DNA of 64,000 bases from CBDCFV01 sp965216425 (GTDB lineage: Bacteria; Chloroflexota; Dehalococcoidia; Lucifugimonadales; UBA3495). Below are positions 32,286-40,969 of this stretch, in pieces. The DNA lies in NCBI GenBank assembly GCA_965216425.1, contig CBDCFV010000005.1, positions 620,001-684,000 of the forward strand. The letters run 5' to 3'. The notes under the pieces were generated by a model, which was not told the DNA's origin, searched no databases, and worked only from the letters and a program-made list of their open reading frames with translations. Position 1 is the first letter of the stretch, and each line of letters starts with the position of its first letter. Both the position numbers and the translations under genes were made by a program.

Positions 32286-32888
32286 TCACAACAACTGGTA
32301 GTGGGCTTCCGTGGGCTGGCGGTCCACGCCGTTCACCGGCACCACGTCCTGAGGGCAGGCTGAAAAGGCCATCACACAGTCCATCTCGGCGCGCAGCAGC
32401 ACGTAGTTGCCCGGCTGGCACACCGGCGGCTCAAAGGTCAAGTTGCCGTTGGGCTGCACCGGTATGTTCATGAAAAGGTTCCAAGGACTGGGAATGTCTG
32501 GCGGCGTAAGCCCCAACTCAGTCAACGCCGCCCTCAGATTGTCGGTGCAGTTGTCGTGGTAACCCTCGCAGCCCAGCAACTCGTAGCGGTACCGGTCGCA
32601 GGCCGACATCAACGTATCGTGCAGCCCGCCTGACGTGTCCTCCACGAAGTGCAGTATCGGACGCCTTTTGTTCGTGACCATGATGTCGCCTGCCCGCGGC
32701 AAAATGCCGTCTATCGCCGTCCGGCAGTGCTCCATGGACATGAACTCGGCCATGTCGTCGCGGTTGAACGCCCATGTATCCACCACTTGCTGCCCATGGG
32801 TGTTGATGACCTTGAACTGCTGGCCCTTGGCGACGAAGCAGGCCGTCCCTTTTCTCGCAGGTATAGCGACTCGCTCACTGGTTGTCAC
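32286..32888 (-). CDS. DUF1989 (urea carboxylase-associated family) protein
   Basis: This 200-aa protein has the DUF1989 pattern: GTACFVAKGQQFKVINTHGQQVVDTWAFN, LGCEGYHDNCTDNLR with two Cys, NLFMNIPV, and the C-terminal YVLLRAEMDCVMAFSACPQD. GTG 32888 is chosen because AGGAAGGAGGAAG lies just upstream; the frame is open further to 33029 without support. DUF1989 proteins accompany urea/allophanate or guanidine/amine degradation, consistent with the nitrogen-compound theme. The exact activity is not certain. Confidence 0.85.
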   Translation of the reverse strand: MTTSERVAIPARKGTACFVAKGQQFKVINTHGQQVVDTWAFNRDDMAEFMSMEHCRTAIDGILPRAGDIMVTNKRRPILHFVEDTSGGLHDTLMSACDRYRYELLGCEGYHDNCTDNLRAALTELGLTPPDIPSPWNLFMNIPVQPNGNLTFEPPVCQPGNYVLLRAEMDCVMAFSACPQDVVPVNGVDRQPTEAHYQLL

Positions 32889-32953
32889 GGTTCGACTTCC
32901 TCCTTCCTGTTCACGAAGAAAACTCTGAACTCTCCGCGACCTCTGCGGTAAAT

Positions 32954-33952
32954 TTACTCGGAGTACCGCCCCCAGACCGCCGGCAGCTTCGCCAGCGCCT
33001 CGCCGGGCAACGGCCCTTTCGCGGCGCACTTCACGGCTTGCTCCAAGTGGTCCACGCTGGAATACCCCACCATGGCCGTCGAAACCGATGGGTTGCCCAG
33101 AACGAACCGCAACGACGCCTCCACCAAATCGTCAACGTAGCCCTCGTCCGCCAGGAACCTGAAGTCTGCCGACCGGCCTAGGTCCTGGGCGTAGTCCCGG
33201 CCCGATCCGATAGGACCTACCGAAGGCGCCGCCATAGGGTGCCTTTGTTCGAAACCGGCAAGGGCTCCGGCCGCCAATACCCTGATGGCGATTACCCCCA
33301 TTTCTGACGCCGTCGCCCTGTCTATAAGCTTGTCGTAGTTGGGCATGTCGAACTCTGCTCCAACGTCCGCCGCCGCGCTGGGGTTCAGTAAGCTGTAGAC
33401 CGTCTGGATGGTTCGCATCGCTCCCGAGTCTGCAATCCGGTGCAACGCGGAAGTCTCCCCCACACCGGTTAACCCCCAATGCCTAATCTTTCCTTGGGAC
33501 CGCAAGGCCTGGACAGCCTCGTTCACCTCACCCAGAACGTCCTCCACTGTCAGGACATCGCGCCCCAGGTCGCGCTCCGAGCCGACCCGGTTGTGCAACT
33601 GGATAAGGTCCACGTTATCCCGGCCCATCCTGCTCAGGCTGGCCTCCACCGACCGCACCACGCCGCCTTTTAAGTCGGAGCCGTCGTCAGCAAACAGCCG
33701 GTACTTGGTGCCCACGTATACCGGAGCGTTAAGCTCCCTCAACACCTTGCCCAGGTTGGTCTCTGACTGGCCGTCTCCATAGGATGAAGCGGTGTCAAAG
33801 TAGTTGATCCCCAGCTCCATCGCCCGGGCCACCGCCTTCACTTGGTCCTCGTGGCTCCCCCGTATCAGCAGCCCTCCCACGTTGCCGCATCCGAAACCGA
33901 TTTCGGAGACGTTCATTCCGGTCTGCCCCATTGGCCGATATTCCATAGTCAT
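32954..33952 (-). CDS. aldo/keto reductase
   Basis: This NADPH-dependent (alpha/beta)8-barrel oxidoreductase of about 332 aa has a complete catalytic tetrad: Asp53 and Tyr58 (YFDTASSYG), Lys83 (GTKYR) and His120 (LIQLHNR). The cofactor side includes IAIRVLAAGALAG. ATG 33952 is preceded by AAAGGG; a GTG at 33958 is possible. It lies 65 bp upstream of the DUF1989 gene on the same strand and may share its transcript. Substrate is an unknown aldehyde or ketone. Confidence 0.9.
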   Translation of the reverse strand: MTMEYRPMGQTGMNVSEIGFGCGNVGGLLIRGSHEDQVKAVARAMELGINYFDTASSYGDGQSETNLGKVLRELNAPVYVGTKYRLFADDGSDLKGGVVRSVEASLSRMGRDNVDLIQLHNRVGSERDLGRDVLTVEDVLGEVNEAVQALRSQGKIRHWGLTGVGETSALHRIADSGAMRTIQTVYSLLNPSAAADVGAEFDMPNYDKLIDRATASEMGVIAIRVLAAGALAGFEQRHPMAAPSVGPIGSGRDYAQDLGRSADFRFLADEGYVDDLVEASLRFVLGNPSVSTAMVGYSSVDHLEQAVKCAAKGPLPGEALAKLPAVWGRYSE

Positions 33953-34157
33953 CTGCACCCTTTAACAAGAATGAGTCGGTGTCCGTTGGAACAACATCGT
34001 TCTCCTATGGACCATCCGGACGCTGCCGCGCCGGAATATTCGCTCTGTATATTACATTATCGGGAACGTTCCCCACAGCACGAACCTGTCCCCAGGGCAA
34101 TCACGTTATAAAGTTTTGCGGCCCATTTAATCCCCCGTCTTCACGGGGGCAGGCGTC

Positions 34158-34243
34158 ATTCCCGCGAAGGCGGGAATCCACGCTGTCTCCCATAGGCAAA
34201 TTTACCCTTTCCAACGACTATGGATTCCCGTTTCCACGGGAAT
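34158..34243. repeat. pair of inverted dRS3-like palindromes
   Basis: Two ATTCCC-N8-GGGAAT units, at 34158-34177 and 34224-34243, have flanking bases in opposite orientation (GTCATTCCC on one side, GGGAATGAC on the other), so the pair forms a longer inverted structure. A further hairpin (CCCCCGT/ACGGGGG) lies at about 34132-34149. This belongs to the 660-bp gene-free stretch 33959-34618, in which I find no coding sequence. Confidence 0.7.
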
Positions 34244-34307
34244 GACAGGAGGTTCTGCGGCAGATTTGGCCTGTCTGGTGCACTGATAGTTAAAACGCGA
34301 TTGCCTT

Positions 34308-34483
34308 GACCTGTCCCCCAGGGCCTTTTCATTCTCTCGTCATTCCCGCGCAGACGGGAATCCATGTGGTCCTGCCACGAGAAGATTGCCATAGGCCACA
34401 GTCATGTAGGGTCCCGCTTTCGCGGGAAAGACGGGACCCGTTTAACCCAATCGGGAAAATGAAAAGGCCCTGACCTGTCCCCC
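34308..34483. mobile_element. MITE-like element, copy 1 (core 34320-34471)
   Basis: The 152-bp core has perfect 14-bp terminal inverted repeats (AGGGCCTTTTCATT at 34320-34333 and its inverse at 34458-34471). It is bounded directly by a perfect 12-bp direct repeat, GACCTGTCCCCC, at 34308-34319 and 34472-34483. Inside are two inverted dRS3-like hairpins. A second core of exactly the same length, about 84% identical by eye, is at 58971-59122 with different flanking repeats. No transposase is encoded, so it would be non-autonomous. Confidence 0.7.
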
Positions 34484-34618
34484 GCGCCGATTGACGGTAT
34501 ATTGCAGGGCTTCTACACTGCCCATTGGCTGGAATCAGTCGAGTCGCTTGTAAAGACTTCTTGGGAGCGGGCAGCTATGACGCCGGCGCCCGGAGCGTAG
34601 GAGTCAAGGACCCGTTTA

Positions 34619-35839
34619 GTGGTAGTTGCTGAGACCAGGGGACAGTTTTCGCCCTACCGATGGGTGGTGATGGTGATATGGATGGTCTCCAGCGTCTCAG
34701 GGTTCATGGTTGTATCCACCTTCGGAATCCTGTTGCCGGAAATCACTGCGGAACTGGGTCTCTCTCCCACGCAGCAGGGCCTGCTTGGGTCGGCGGCATT
34801 CTGGGGCAACCTGACGCTCGCGGTGCCCTTGAGTTGGTTGTTCTCCAGGTTCAGCCCCAAGACGTTGACCACCGTGACGATGGTCTTCTCCACAGTCTTC
34901 ATCCTTGTTCAAGCCTCGGCGCCTTTGTTCGCGGTCCTGATTTTTGGCAGACTGGCCTTCGGCTTCTCAGTAATTGCCCGCCAACCTGCCCAAGCCATCC
35001 TGATGCAGCAGTGGTTCCCCCCCAGAGAGTTTGTCACAGTCAACGCCATCGGTAACACCATGTTCGGGCTGGTGGTGGGTGGAGGAGTTGCAACCGCCCC
35101 GTTCATCCTCAGCGGTCTCGGCAACGATTGGCGCATGACCCTGGGCGTCTTCGGAGGCCTCTTGGCGTTGGAGACCGTCTTGTGGATCGTATTGGGCCGG
35201 GAAAATGCCGGTGCCGCGACGAGCCGCCGGTCTGAAGCCCTGGACATAGACATCATCCGCCGGGCCTTCAAATACCGGGACCTTTGGATAACGGGCTTCG
35301 GCTTCCTGGGTGCAACCCTCGCGTTCTTCGCCTTCATATCCTTTTTCCCGACCATGGCGCTGGAAAACTACAACATCCCCTTACGCTGGTCCGGCAGCCT
35401 GCTGGCATTGGGAATCGTGACAGGCGGCGCAAGCGGCTTGGCTGTCGGGTATATCGCCACCGTGACCCGTCAAGACAAGGTGCTGTTGGGAGTGCTGGGA
35501 GCGTTGATGGCCTACACTTTTGCCGCCATGCCTCTGACCGGGTCGGTGCCCTTGTTGCTCTTGTTTAACTTTCTGAACGGGGTTGCATGGGGCTTCTGGC
35601 CCATTCTCTACACGGTGCCCTTCCACCTACGGGGAATCAGGCCCCGCGAGGTCGCCGTGGCCGTGGGATTCATCGCCATGATGGTCTCCCTGGGATCTAC
35701 CCTTGGCCCGCTGGTCACAGGGTTGCTCCAGGAACACTTCGGGGACTTGAGGCTGGCCCTGCTATGCGTCAGCGTCGCCCCCATGACCCTCACCACAGCA
35801 GGCATCCTCCTGAAGCAGGGGTCATCGCCCAACGAGTAG
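34619..35839 (+). CDS. major facilitator superfamily transporter
   Basis: This 406-aa inner-membrane protein is predicted to have 12 transmembrane segments in two six-helix halves. The first half has ITAELGLSPTQQGLLGSAAFWG and the loop LFSRFSPKTLTT (motif A region), followed by GRLAFGFSVIARQPAQAILMQQWF. The GTG start at 34619 has AAGG 8 bases upstream. It stands alone between repeat-rich DNA and the convergent giant gene (stops 14 bp apart). The nitrate/nitrite porter-like look is not decisive; the substrate is unknown. Confidence 0.85.
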   Translation: MVVAETRGQFSPYRWVVMVIWMVSSVSGFMVVSTFGILLPEITAELGLSPTQQGLLGSAAFWGNLTLAVPLSWLFSRFSPKTLTTVTMVFSTVFILVQASAPLFAVLIFGRLAFGFSVIARQPAQAILMQQWFPPREFVTVNAIGNTMFGLVVGGGVATAPFILSGLGNDWRMTLGVFGGLLALETVLWIVLGRENAGAATSRRSEALDIDIIRRAFKYRDLWITGFGFLGATLAFFAFISFFPTMALENYNIPLRWSGSLLALGIVTGGASGLAVGYIATVTRQDKVLLGVLGALMAYTFAAMPLTGSVPLLLLFNFLNGVAWGFWPILYTVPFHLRGIRPREVAVAVGFIAMMVSLGSTLGPLVTGLLQEHFGDLRLALLCVSVAPMTLTTAGILLKQGSSPNE

Positions 35840-35853
35840 GCCGTTCGGAAAAA

Positions 35854-38800
35854 TTAACTGCTAAAGTAGAGAATGATGATCGCGATAGCCTGCTCTTTCG
35901 TGATACGACTAGCAAAATAGTCAATTACCGCCGTTATAGCCTCTTCCTTGCTTATCCCGGCGTCGCCGTCGTCGTCGTACGGGATACCCAGCGACAACTG
36001 CGGGGATGCAGTGTTGCCCTTGCCATCAGCGCCCGTCACCGCATCGGCCGCAATGTCCACAGTCACGGGGGCGGCGGCGTTTGGCGTTACGTCGAACGTA
36101 TAGAAAGCGTTGCCACTGCTGCTGGTGAAGTTGCTGACGGCGCCATTCGCCGCGTCGACATCTTCGATGGTAAAGCCCGAAACCGGCTCGCTGAATGCGA
36201 CCGTCACAAAAATAGGCGTGTTGAATCTGACTGAGGTAGCCGTGTTGCTCGTGGCATATACGCCCGGTGCGATGCGGACCATTATGCTGGAAATACCGGC
36301 AACAGGCTGCTCGGATTCATCCGCGTTCACTACAACTCCGGAGAACGAGTACGTACCCTCCATGCTGGAGGTGGTAACCATGTACGTAAAGGCCTGACTA
36401 CCCGACAGGGTGAAGCTGACTCCCTGGCCTGTTGCCACAACTGAGGGTCCCGGCAGACTGCTGGATACATGAGTGAACCCGGGCGGCAGCGTCTCTACTA
36501 CCTCGCCAGAGGCGCCGTATCCGGAGGCGGTGACTGGTACTACCACCGCGCTTCCGGGACTCACGTGCACCCGCGAATATGACCGGGTGGCTCCCCATGT
36601 TGCCGGCGTTCCGACCCCGGTCGCGGACCAGGGGCCCTCTCCGGTAACATGGACCGCCCGCAATTGAACGTCGTACAGGGTACCTGCTGCCAAGCCGGTA
36701 AGGAGATATTCCAAGCCACCGGAACCGGTCCAGATGTCCTCCACTGCGGTCCAGTTGGCCTCCACCGTCTCGTCGGCGCCGGTCCGGATGTAGCGCAAGT
36801 CGTAGGCCGTGACGACCGACCCGCCGGTGTTGCCGGGAGCGGCCCAGGTTACGGTCAGCGAATTTGGCCCCGCAATGATAGGACTGGTGATAATAGTGGG
36901 GGCGCCTGGCACTATCGGGGCGGCCGTCATTGTAAAGGTCGTGCTGGCTATAGTCTCGCCGACTTTCACCACAACCGCTTGGGCCCCGGTGTGGCTGACG
37001 GGCACCACGAAGGTGGTCTCGAACGCGCCCTCGCCGTCGGTTGAGAGGCCGGAGTCGGACCGGACGTCCAAGGTGCCAAAGTTGATCTCGCTGACGGTGG
37101 TATATCTCTTGAACCCTTCACCGTTGATGGTCACGACAGTGCCCGATGGGCCGCTCTGTTTGTCCAGGGTCATGCTGGCCCGCGGCACTTGATGGACCGT
37201 GCTGGTGGTTACTGTAACGTTGCTGGCGGGAACTTCAAAGACCGCCCGCACGGCACTGCTCGAAGGTATCCCTGCATCCAAGGGCACAGTGAACCACCCG
37301 CTGATGTTGCCCGACTCGTCGGGAGTCAAGGTCACCACGGTCCTGGTGTCTCCCGTAACCGAGTACTGAATCTCCACGGTAACCGTGGTGTCGGCGCCCT
37401 CGGCCGGGTTGTCCGCCGGGAAGCCGGACCCTTCGATGTCAACCCTGGTGCCGACCCTGCCCAACGCGGGTGTCAGCGTCAGTCGCCGCTCGGCCATGTT
37501 CAGGTTCACCGAGCCACTCCGCCCTCCGGTGTCGGTAATGCTCAGTTCCTGGTTTCCCGGGGTGGTGGTGACACCGGTGATGGCTATTACGATAGAGGAC
37601 GACCAGTTCCCCGCGTTGTCGACTTCGATAGGGTCGCCTTCGTTAAGTTTCTCGCTGCGCAGTCCCAGGTCCGTGTCGTCGCCGCTGATGGTGGCGTAAC
37701 TGCCGTCAACGTTGATCTCGGCGGTTCCACCGGTGGAGAAGCGTCGGCCAACCAGGATCACTGTCTGGTTAGGCACCAACCCCTGGCTGGGGGTCACGTT
37801 CAGTTGTGCCCCGAGTACAACTATGTTGAAGCGTGCGCCGCCGGTGTTGACGATGTCGTGGGTGGGGTCGGAAGCTGCGTTGGGACCGTCTTTGATTACG
37901 AAGTTCTGGGTGCCCTGGGCAACGTTGGCGGGTATCACAACATTGAATACCGCATCGCCCGTATTACTTACTACGGTCGAAGCATGCTCGGTAACCGGCA
38001 CTCCGCCTATACTGATTCGCGCGTTGGCGATGTCGCCGCCCGCAACGAAGTCCCGGGCTGTGACTCGGACGGTGTCTCCAATGCCAGCGGGTGATGGAGT
38101 TACGCTGAAGGAGGACTCTAGCTTGTAATACAGAATCTCTTCCGTGAAAGTGGCTCCGGAGACGGCCCTCGTATACTGTCGGCCTGGAATGATGGTCCGG
38201 TTAAGGCCGTCGACCGCGTTGATGCCGTTCGTAGCCGGGTCGAAATCAAAGGGCGGGTTATTGATGGTGATTGTGGCGGTGAAATCGTCGCTCCCGGTTA
38301 CCAAGGTGCTGCCGAGATCGGTTTCTCCCGAATCTCTGAGGCCATTCTGGTTTTTGTCGTTCCAGATGGTGACGGTGGCGGAGTCCTGGAAACCCTGTCC
38401 CACCACCGCGATCGTGCTGCCCCTTGGGCCGTCTTGGTCGCTCACTATCACGCGCCGGGCAATGACAGCCCGGTTAGTAGGGGCTGAGGGCACAAAGTGA
38501 CCGTTATTGCTAGTGGCTACCTGCACCTTGAAGCCGGAAAGCGGTTTGAGCAGGGAGGCGTCGAAGTCCCCATTGGCGTCCAACGCCTGCGCCCTCTCCG
38601 TCGGGCTTACCACATCCTCCTTCGACTCGGTAGGGTTCTTTATTCCGCCGGTCTGCCGGAACACCACTGTCACCAGGGATCCCGGAGCGATGCCTTGGGA
38701 CCCTGGGTGGTCGATAGAGTCGACCATGTCCGGGATTTTCAGCGTCACCAGGGTTTCGTCCGACGGCAGGCTGGTCTGCTGGGTTGTGCCGTCGAACTCG

Positions 38801-40317
38801 GATACCTTGGCGATAGTTACGCTGAGTGGGTTGACCACCACTATGCCGGGGTCGCCCGCCTGTGAATCGTAGTTGGACACCGTGTTTGTTGTTATCGTAA
38901 CGTTCGTTGCGCTCAACGCCCCCGGAAACTGGACGTCATCCTCAAACTCTATCTTGATTACGTCCCCGCTCAGCCCGCCCGACAGGATGTTATCGTCCTG
39001 GTCGGTGTTTTTGTGGGCGGTATTTTCGGCGTCGGTGTGGCCATGGGCGGCGTTGTCGATTGTGCCGTTAGTGAATTGGACGGTCCACTTGGCGACTGTG
39101 TTGGGAGCGTTTGGCACCGCCTCTACCCCCACTTCCGTCACCACATTGCCCGCCGGGTCTCCGGACGCGCTGCAGAAAGGCAGCCCCAGTTCGCCAAGGT
39201 CATTGTTCTCCGCACCTCCCAACCCCCAGGGTATGCACCCTTCCAACTGGTTACTGGAAAGGTACAGCCATTGCAGGTTCGCAAGGTTGCCCAACTCAGA
39301 CGGTATCTCCCCACTCAACTGGTTGTTGTTGAGATCTAGCCTTTGCAGGTTGGCAAGGTTGCCCAATCCCGACGGTATCTCCCCACTCAACTGGTTGTCG
39401 GAAAGGCCTAGCCATTGCAGGTTAGCAAGCTTGCCCAACTCGGACGGTATTCCTCCACTCAACTGGTTATAGGAAAGGCCTAGCCATTGCAGGTTGGCAA
39501 GCTTGCCCAGCTCGGACGGTATTCCTCCACTCAACTGGTTATAGGAAAGGACCAGCCATTCCAGGTTGGCAAGGTTTCCCAAATTGGGCGGTATCTCCCC
39601 GCTCAACTGGTTACCTCCCAGTGAAAACTGTACCAGATTGCCAAGGTTGCCCAACTCAGATGGTATCTCTCCGGTCAACTGGTTGTTGTAAAACCACATC
39701 CTGTGGAGGTTGGTGAGCTCACCCAACTCGGACGGTATCTCCCCACTCAACTGGTTGCTAAAAAGGTCCAATGATTTCAAGTTGGCAAGATCGCCCAACT
39801 CGGACGGTATCTCTCCAGTCAACTGGTTGTTGTTGAAATCTAGCCTTTGCAGGTTGGCAAGCTTGCCCAACTCAGCTGGTATGGTCCCCGTCAACTGGTT
39901 GCTGTAAAGGTCTGCCGATTCCAAGTTACTAAGATCGCCCAACGCAGGCGGTATCTCCCCGCTCAACTGGTTGCCGAAAAGACTCAGCGATCGCAGGTTG
40001 GTGAGTTTCCCTAGTTCGCCGGGAATCGTTCCGCTTAAAGCATTGTGATACAGGTTGAGTCCAACGACCCGGCCGCTGCTGTCTGTGGAAACGCCATGCC
40101 ATTCTCCTACAGGCGTTTCGCTCAGCCAGTTGGTGTCGTACATCCAGCTCGGACCGTCCGTCGCGTTGTACAGCGAGATCAATGCAACAAGGTCTGCAAC
40201 GGAGGTCTGCGAGCCTACCTCGTTCGGTGGAGGGGGGGAGTAGGGGTCGGCAGAGGCTGAGTTGGGTTGCTGGCTGAAACCAACCGCACGGTTATACCGC
40301 CAAGCAAGGCCATGCAT
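35854..40317 (-). CDS. giant surface protein with LRRs, Ig-like/TIG, FN3 and EF-hand-like tail (5' frameshift)
   Basis: The intact frame is 1487 aa. Residues about 35-375 hold an LRR cap (SLYNATDGPSW) and 12 plant-type LRRs (NQLSGEIPSELG consensus). Residues about 375-1110 are beta-rich Ig/TIG-like repeats (GPRGSTIAVVGQGF and similar). A fibronectin type III domain lies at about 1135-1240, followed by further Ig-like domains. The last 45 residues (YDDDGDAGISKEEAITAV, then TKEQAIAIIILYF) look like a degenerate EF-hand or dockerin-type module. The frame has no signal peptide of its own; a perfect one lies upstream in another frame, one base away at a C7 tract (see 40232-40352). Likely extracellular, adhesive. 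Confidence 0.85.
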   Translation of the reverse strand: MHGLAWRYNRAVGFSQQPNSASADPYSPPPPNEVGSQTSVADLVALISLYNATDGPSWMYDTNWLSETPVGEWHGVSTDSSGRVVGLNLYHNALSGTIPGELGKLTNLRSLSLFGNQLSGEIPPALGDLSNLESADLYSNQLTGTIPAELGKLANLQRLDFNNNQLTGEIPSELGDLANLKSLDLFSNQLSGEIPSELGELTNLHRMWFYNNQLTGEIPSELGNLGNLVQFSLGGNQLSGEIPPNLGNLANLEWLVLSYNQLSGGIPSELGKLANLQWLGLSYNQLSGGIPSELGKLANLQWLGLSDNQLSGEIPSGLGNLANLQRLDLNNNQLSGEIPSELGNLANLQWLYLSSNQLEGCIPWGLGGAENNDLGELGLPFCSASGDPAGNVVTEVGVEAVPNAPNTVAKWTVQFTNGTIDNAAHGHTDAENTAHKNTDQDDNILSGGLSGDVIKIEFEDDVQFPGALSATNVTITTNTVSNYDSQAGDPGIVVVNPLSVTIAKVSEFDGTTQQTSLPSDETLVTLKIPDMVDSIDHPGSQGIAPGSLVTVVFRQTGGIKNPTESKEDVVSPTERAQALDANGDFDASLLKPLSGFKVQVATSNNGHFVPSAPTNRAVIARRVIVSDQDGPRGSTIAVVGQGFQDSATVTIWNDKNQNGLRDSGETDLGSTLVTGSDDFTATITINNPPFDFDPATNGINAVDGLNRTIIPGRQYTRAVSGATFTEEILYYKLESSFSVTPSPAGIGDTVRVTARDFVAGGDIANARISIGGVPVTEHASTVVSNTGDAVFNVVIPANVAQGTQNFVIKDGPNAASDPTHDIVNTGGARFNIVVLGAQLNVTPSQGLVPNQTVILVGRRFSTGGTAEINVDGSYATISGDDTDLGLRSEKLNEGDPIEVDNAGNWSSSIVIAITGVTTTPGNQELSITDTGGRSGSVNLNMAERRLTLTPALGRVGTRVDIEGSGFPADNPAEGADTTVTVEIQYSVTGDTRTVVTLTPDESGNISGWFTVPLDAGIPSSSAVRAVFEVPASNVTVTTSTVHQVPRASMTLDKQSGPSGTVVTINGEGFKRYTTVSEINFGTLDVRSDSGLSTDGEGAFETTFVVPVSHTGAQAVVVKVGETIASTTFTMTAAPIVPGAPTIITSPIIAGPNSLTVTWAAPGNTGGSVVTAYDLRYIRTGADETVEANWTAVEDIWTGSGGLEYLLTGLAAGTLYDVQLRAVHVTGEGPWSATGVGTPATWGATRSYSRVHVSPGSAVVVPVTASGYGASGEVVETLPPGFTHVSSSLPGPSVVATGQGVSFTLSGSQAFTYMVTTSSMEGTYSFSGVVVNADESEQPVAGISSIMVRIAPGVYATSNTATSVRFNTPIFVTVAFSEPVSGFTIEDVDAANGAVSNFTSSSGNAFYTFDVTPNAAAPVTVDIAADAVTGADGKGNTASPQLSLGIPYDDDGDAGISKEEAITAVIDYFASRITKEQAIAIIILYFSS
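39200..40040 (-). repeat. tandem LRR-coding DNA repeats, 72-bp period
   Basis: The twelve 24-residue LRRs of the giant protein are encoded by closely similar 72-bp DNA units. Units eight and nine (about 39420-39560) are nearly identical. Such DNA is prone to unequal recombination and to assembly collapse, so copy number may vary. Confidence 0.75.
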
Positions 40318-40352
40318 AGAACAACGGCCACCGCAAAAGCCAGCCTTCCCAT
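40232..40352 (-). other. out-of-frame signal peptide and C7 tract of the giant LRR gene
   Basis: From ATG 40352 the minus strand encodes a clear signal peptide (MGRLAFAVAVVLCMALLGG, ending VSAS) followed by a Pro/Thr linker (PTQPLPTPTPP), but this frame runs into a stop soon after. At 40232-40238 there is a run of seven C (minus strand). One extra C would join this frame to the 1487-aa frame just before NEVGSQTSVADL. Either the gene is phase-variable or frameshifted, or one base was lost in sequencing. Confidence 0.75.
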
Positions 40353-40632
40353 AATCATCTCATTCTAACCATGAAAAAATGCTATAACGGACAAAAAAAT
40401 GTCATCGCGCCGTAATGATAGCATGGTGAAGAGTACTGCCCGTTCAAACAGCGTATATTCCTTGACTGACACCCGCCCCCTTCCCAACCTCGGAACTCCG
40501 CCGTACCATAGATACATCTCTTGGGACAACACCCGAAAACGGGAGCATTAGAAGCTGGATTCACTCCACCCCTTGCAACAATCCCGGGTGGCGGGACTTA
40601 CCCGATGCCAGAGTTCTCAGCATAGGTGAGGC

Positions 40633-40675
40633 CCATCCTGAAAATCCTTTAATCCTGGAAATCCTGATTCTGACA
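40633..40675. repeat. half-copy of the 803-878 palindromic repeat
   Basis: CATCCTG-N3-ATCC, TTAATCCTG-N3 and ATCCTGATTC occur with exactly the same spacing as in the right arm at 841-880. The left arm is missing. The shared spacing with different filler bases points to a diverged dispersed repeat. Confidence 0.65.
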
Positions 40676-40682
40676 GCCGCAC

Positions 40683-40811
40683 AAAATGACACAATACGGC
40701 GCCAACATCGGCCCCCAAATGGGCATGAATGCACAAAAAGTGGTACATATGTCCCAAGTATTGTCTCCGCGGCCGAAGCTGAATGACACACAATGGTCCA
40801 GAATGACACAC
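40683..40811. repeat. three dispersed AATGACACA motifs, possible insertion-element end
   Basis: AATGACACA occurs at 40685-40693, 40782-40790 and 40802-40810. The last two are part of a 20-bp-spaced direct repeat (GAATGACACAC). Multiple short end repeats of this kind are known at the termini of IS21-type elements, but no transposase or matching second end is seen, so this is at most a remnant. Confidence 0.3.
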
Positions 40812-40969
40812 TTTTTGGCATTTCGGCCTCATACCTCTCTCCGGGAACCCCTGACGAGAGCCCCTCGTTGACACCGGTGACCCTGCTGTTTACACTCCCA
40901 AAGCTGGCCCAAGCAGCCATTCCCGGCGGCCGGTAGACCGCCCTTCAAACAACCAATGAGAGGGTAAAC

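Larger units (their letters stand above)
40353..40969. other. 617-bp gene-free region with repeat remnants
   Basis: No coding sequence is supported. The stretch contains the half-copy of the 803-878 palindromic repeat (40633-40675) and three AATGACACA motifs (40683-40811). It should also carry the divergent promoters of the giant LRR gene and the M20 peptidase. Confidence 0.45.

Noticed and set aside
40561..40920. 119-codon minus-strand frame between the LRR gene and the M20 peptidase
   Set aside because: It runs through the repeated AATGACACA motifs and the AATCC repeat and has unusual Cys/Trp composition; non-coding repeat DNA is more likely.
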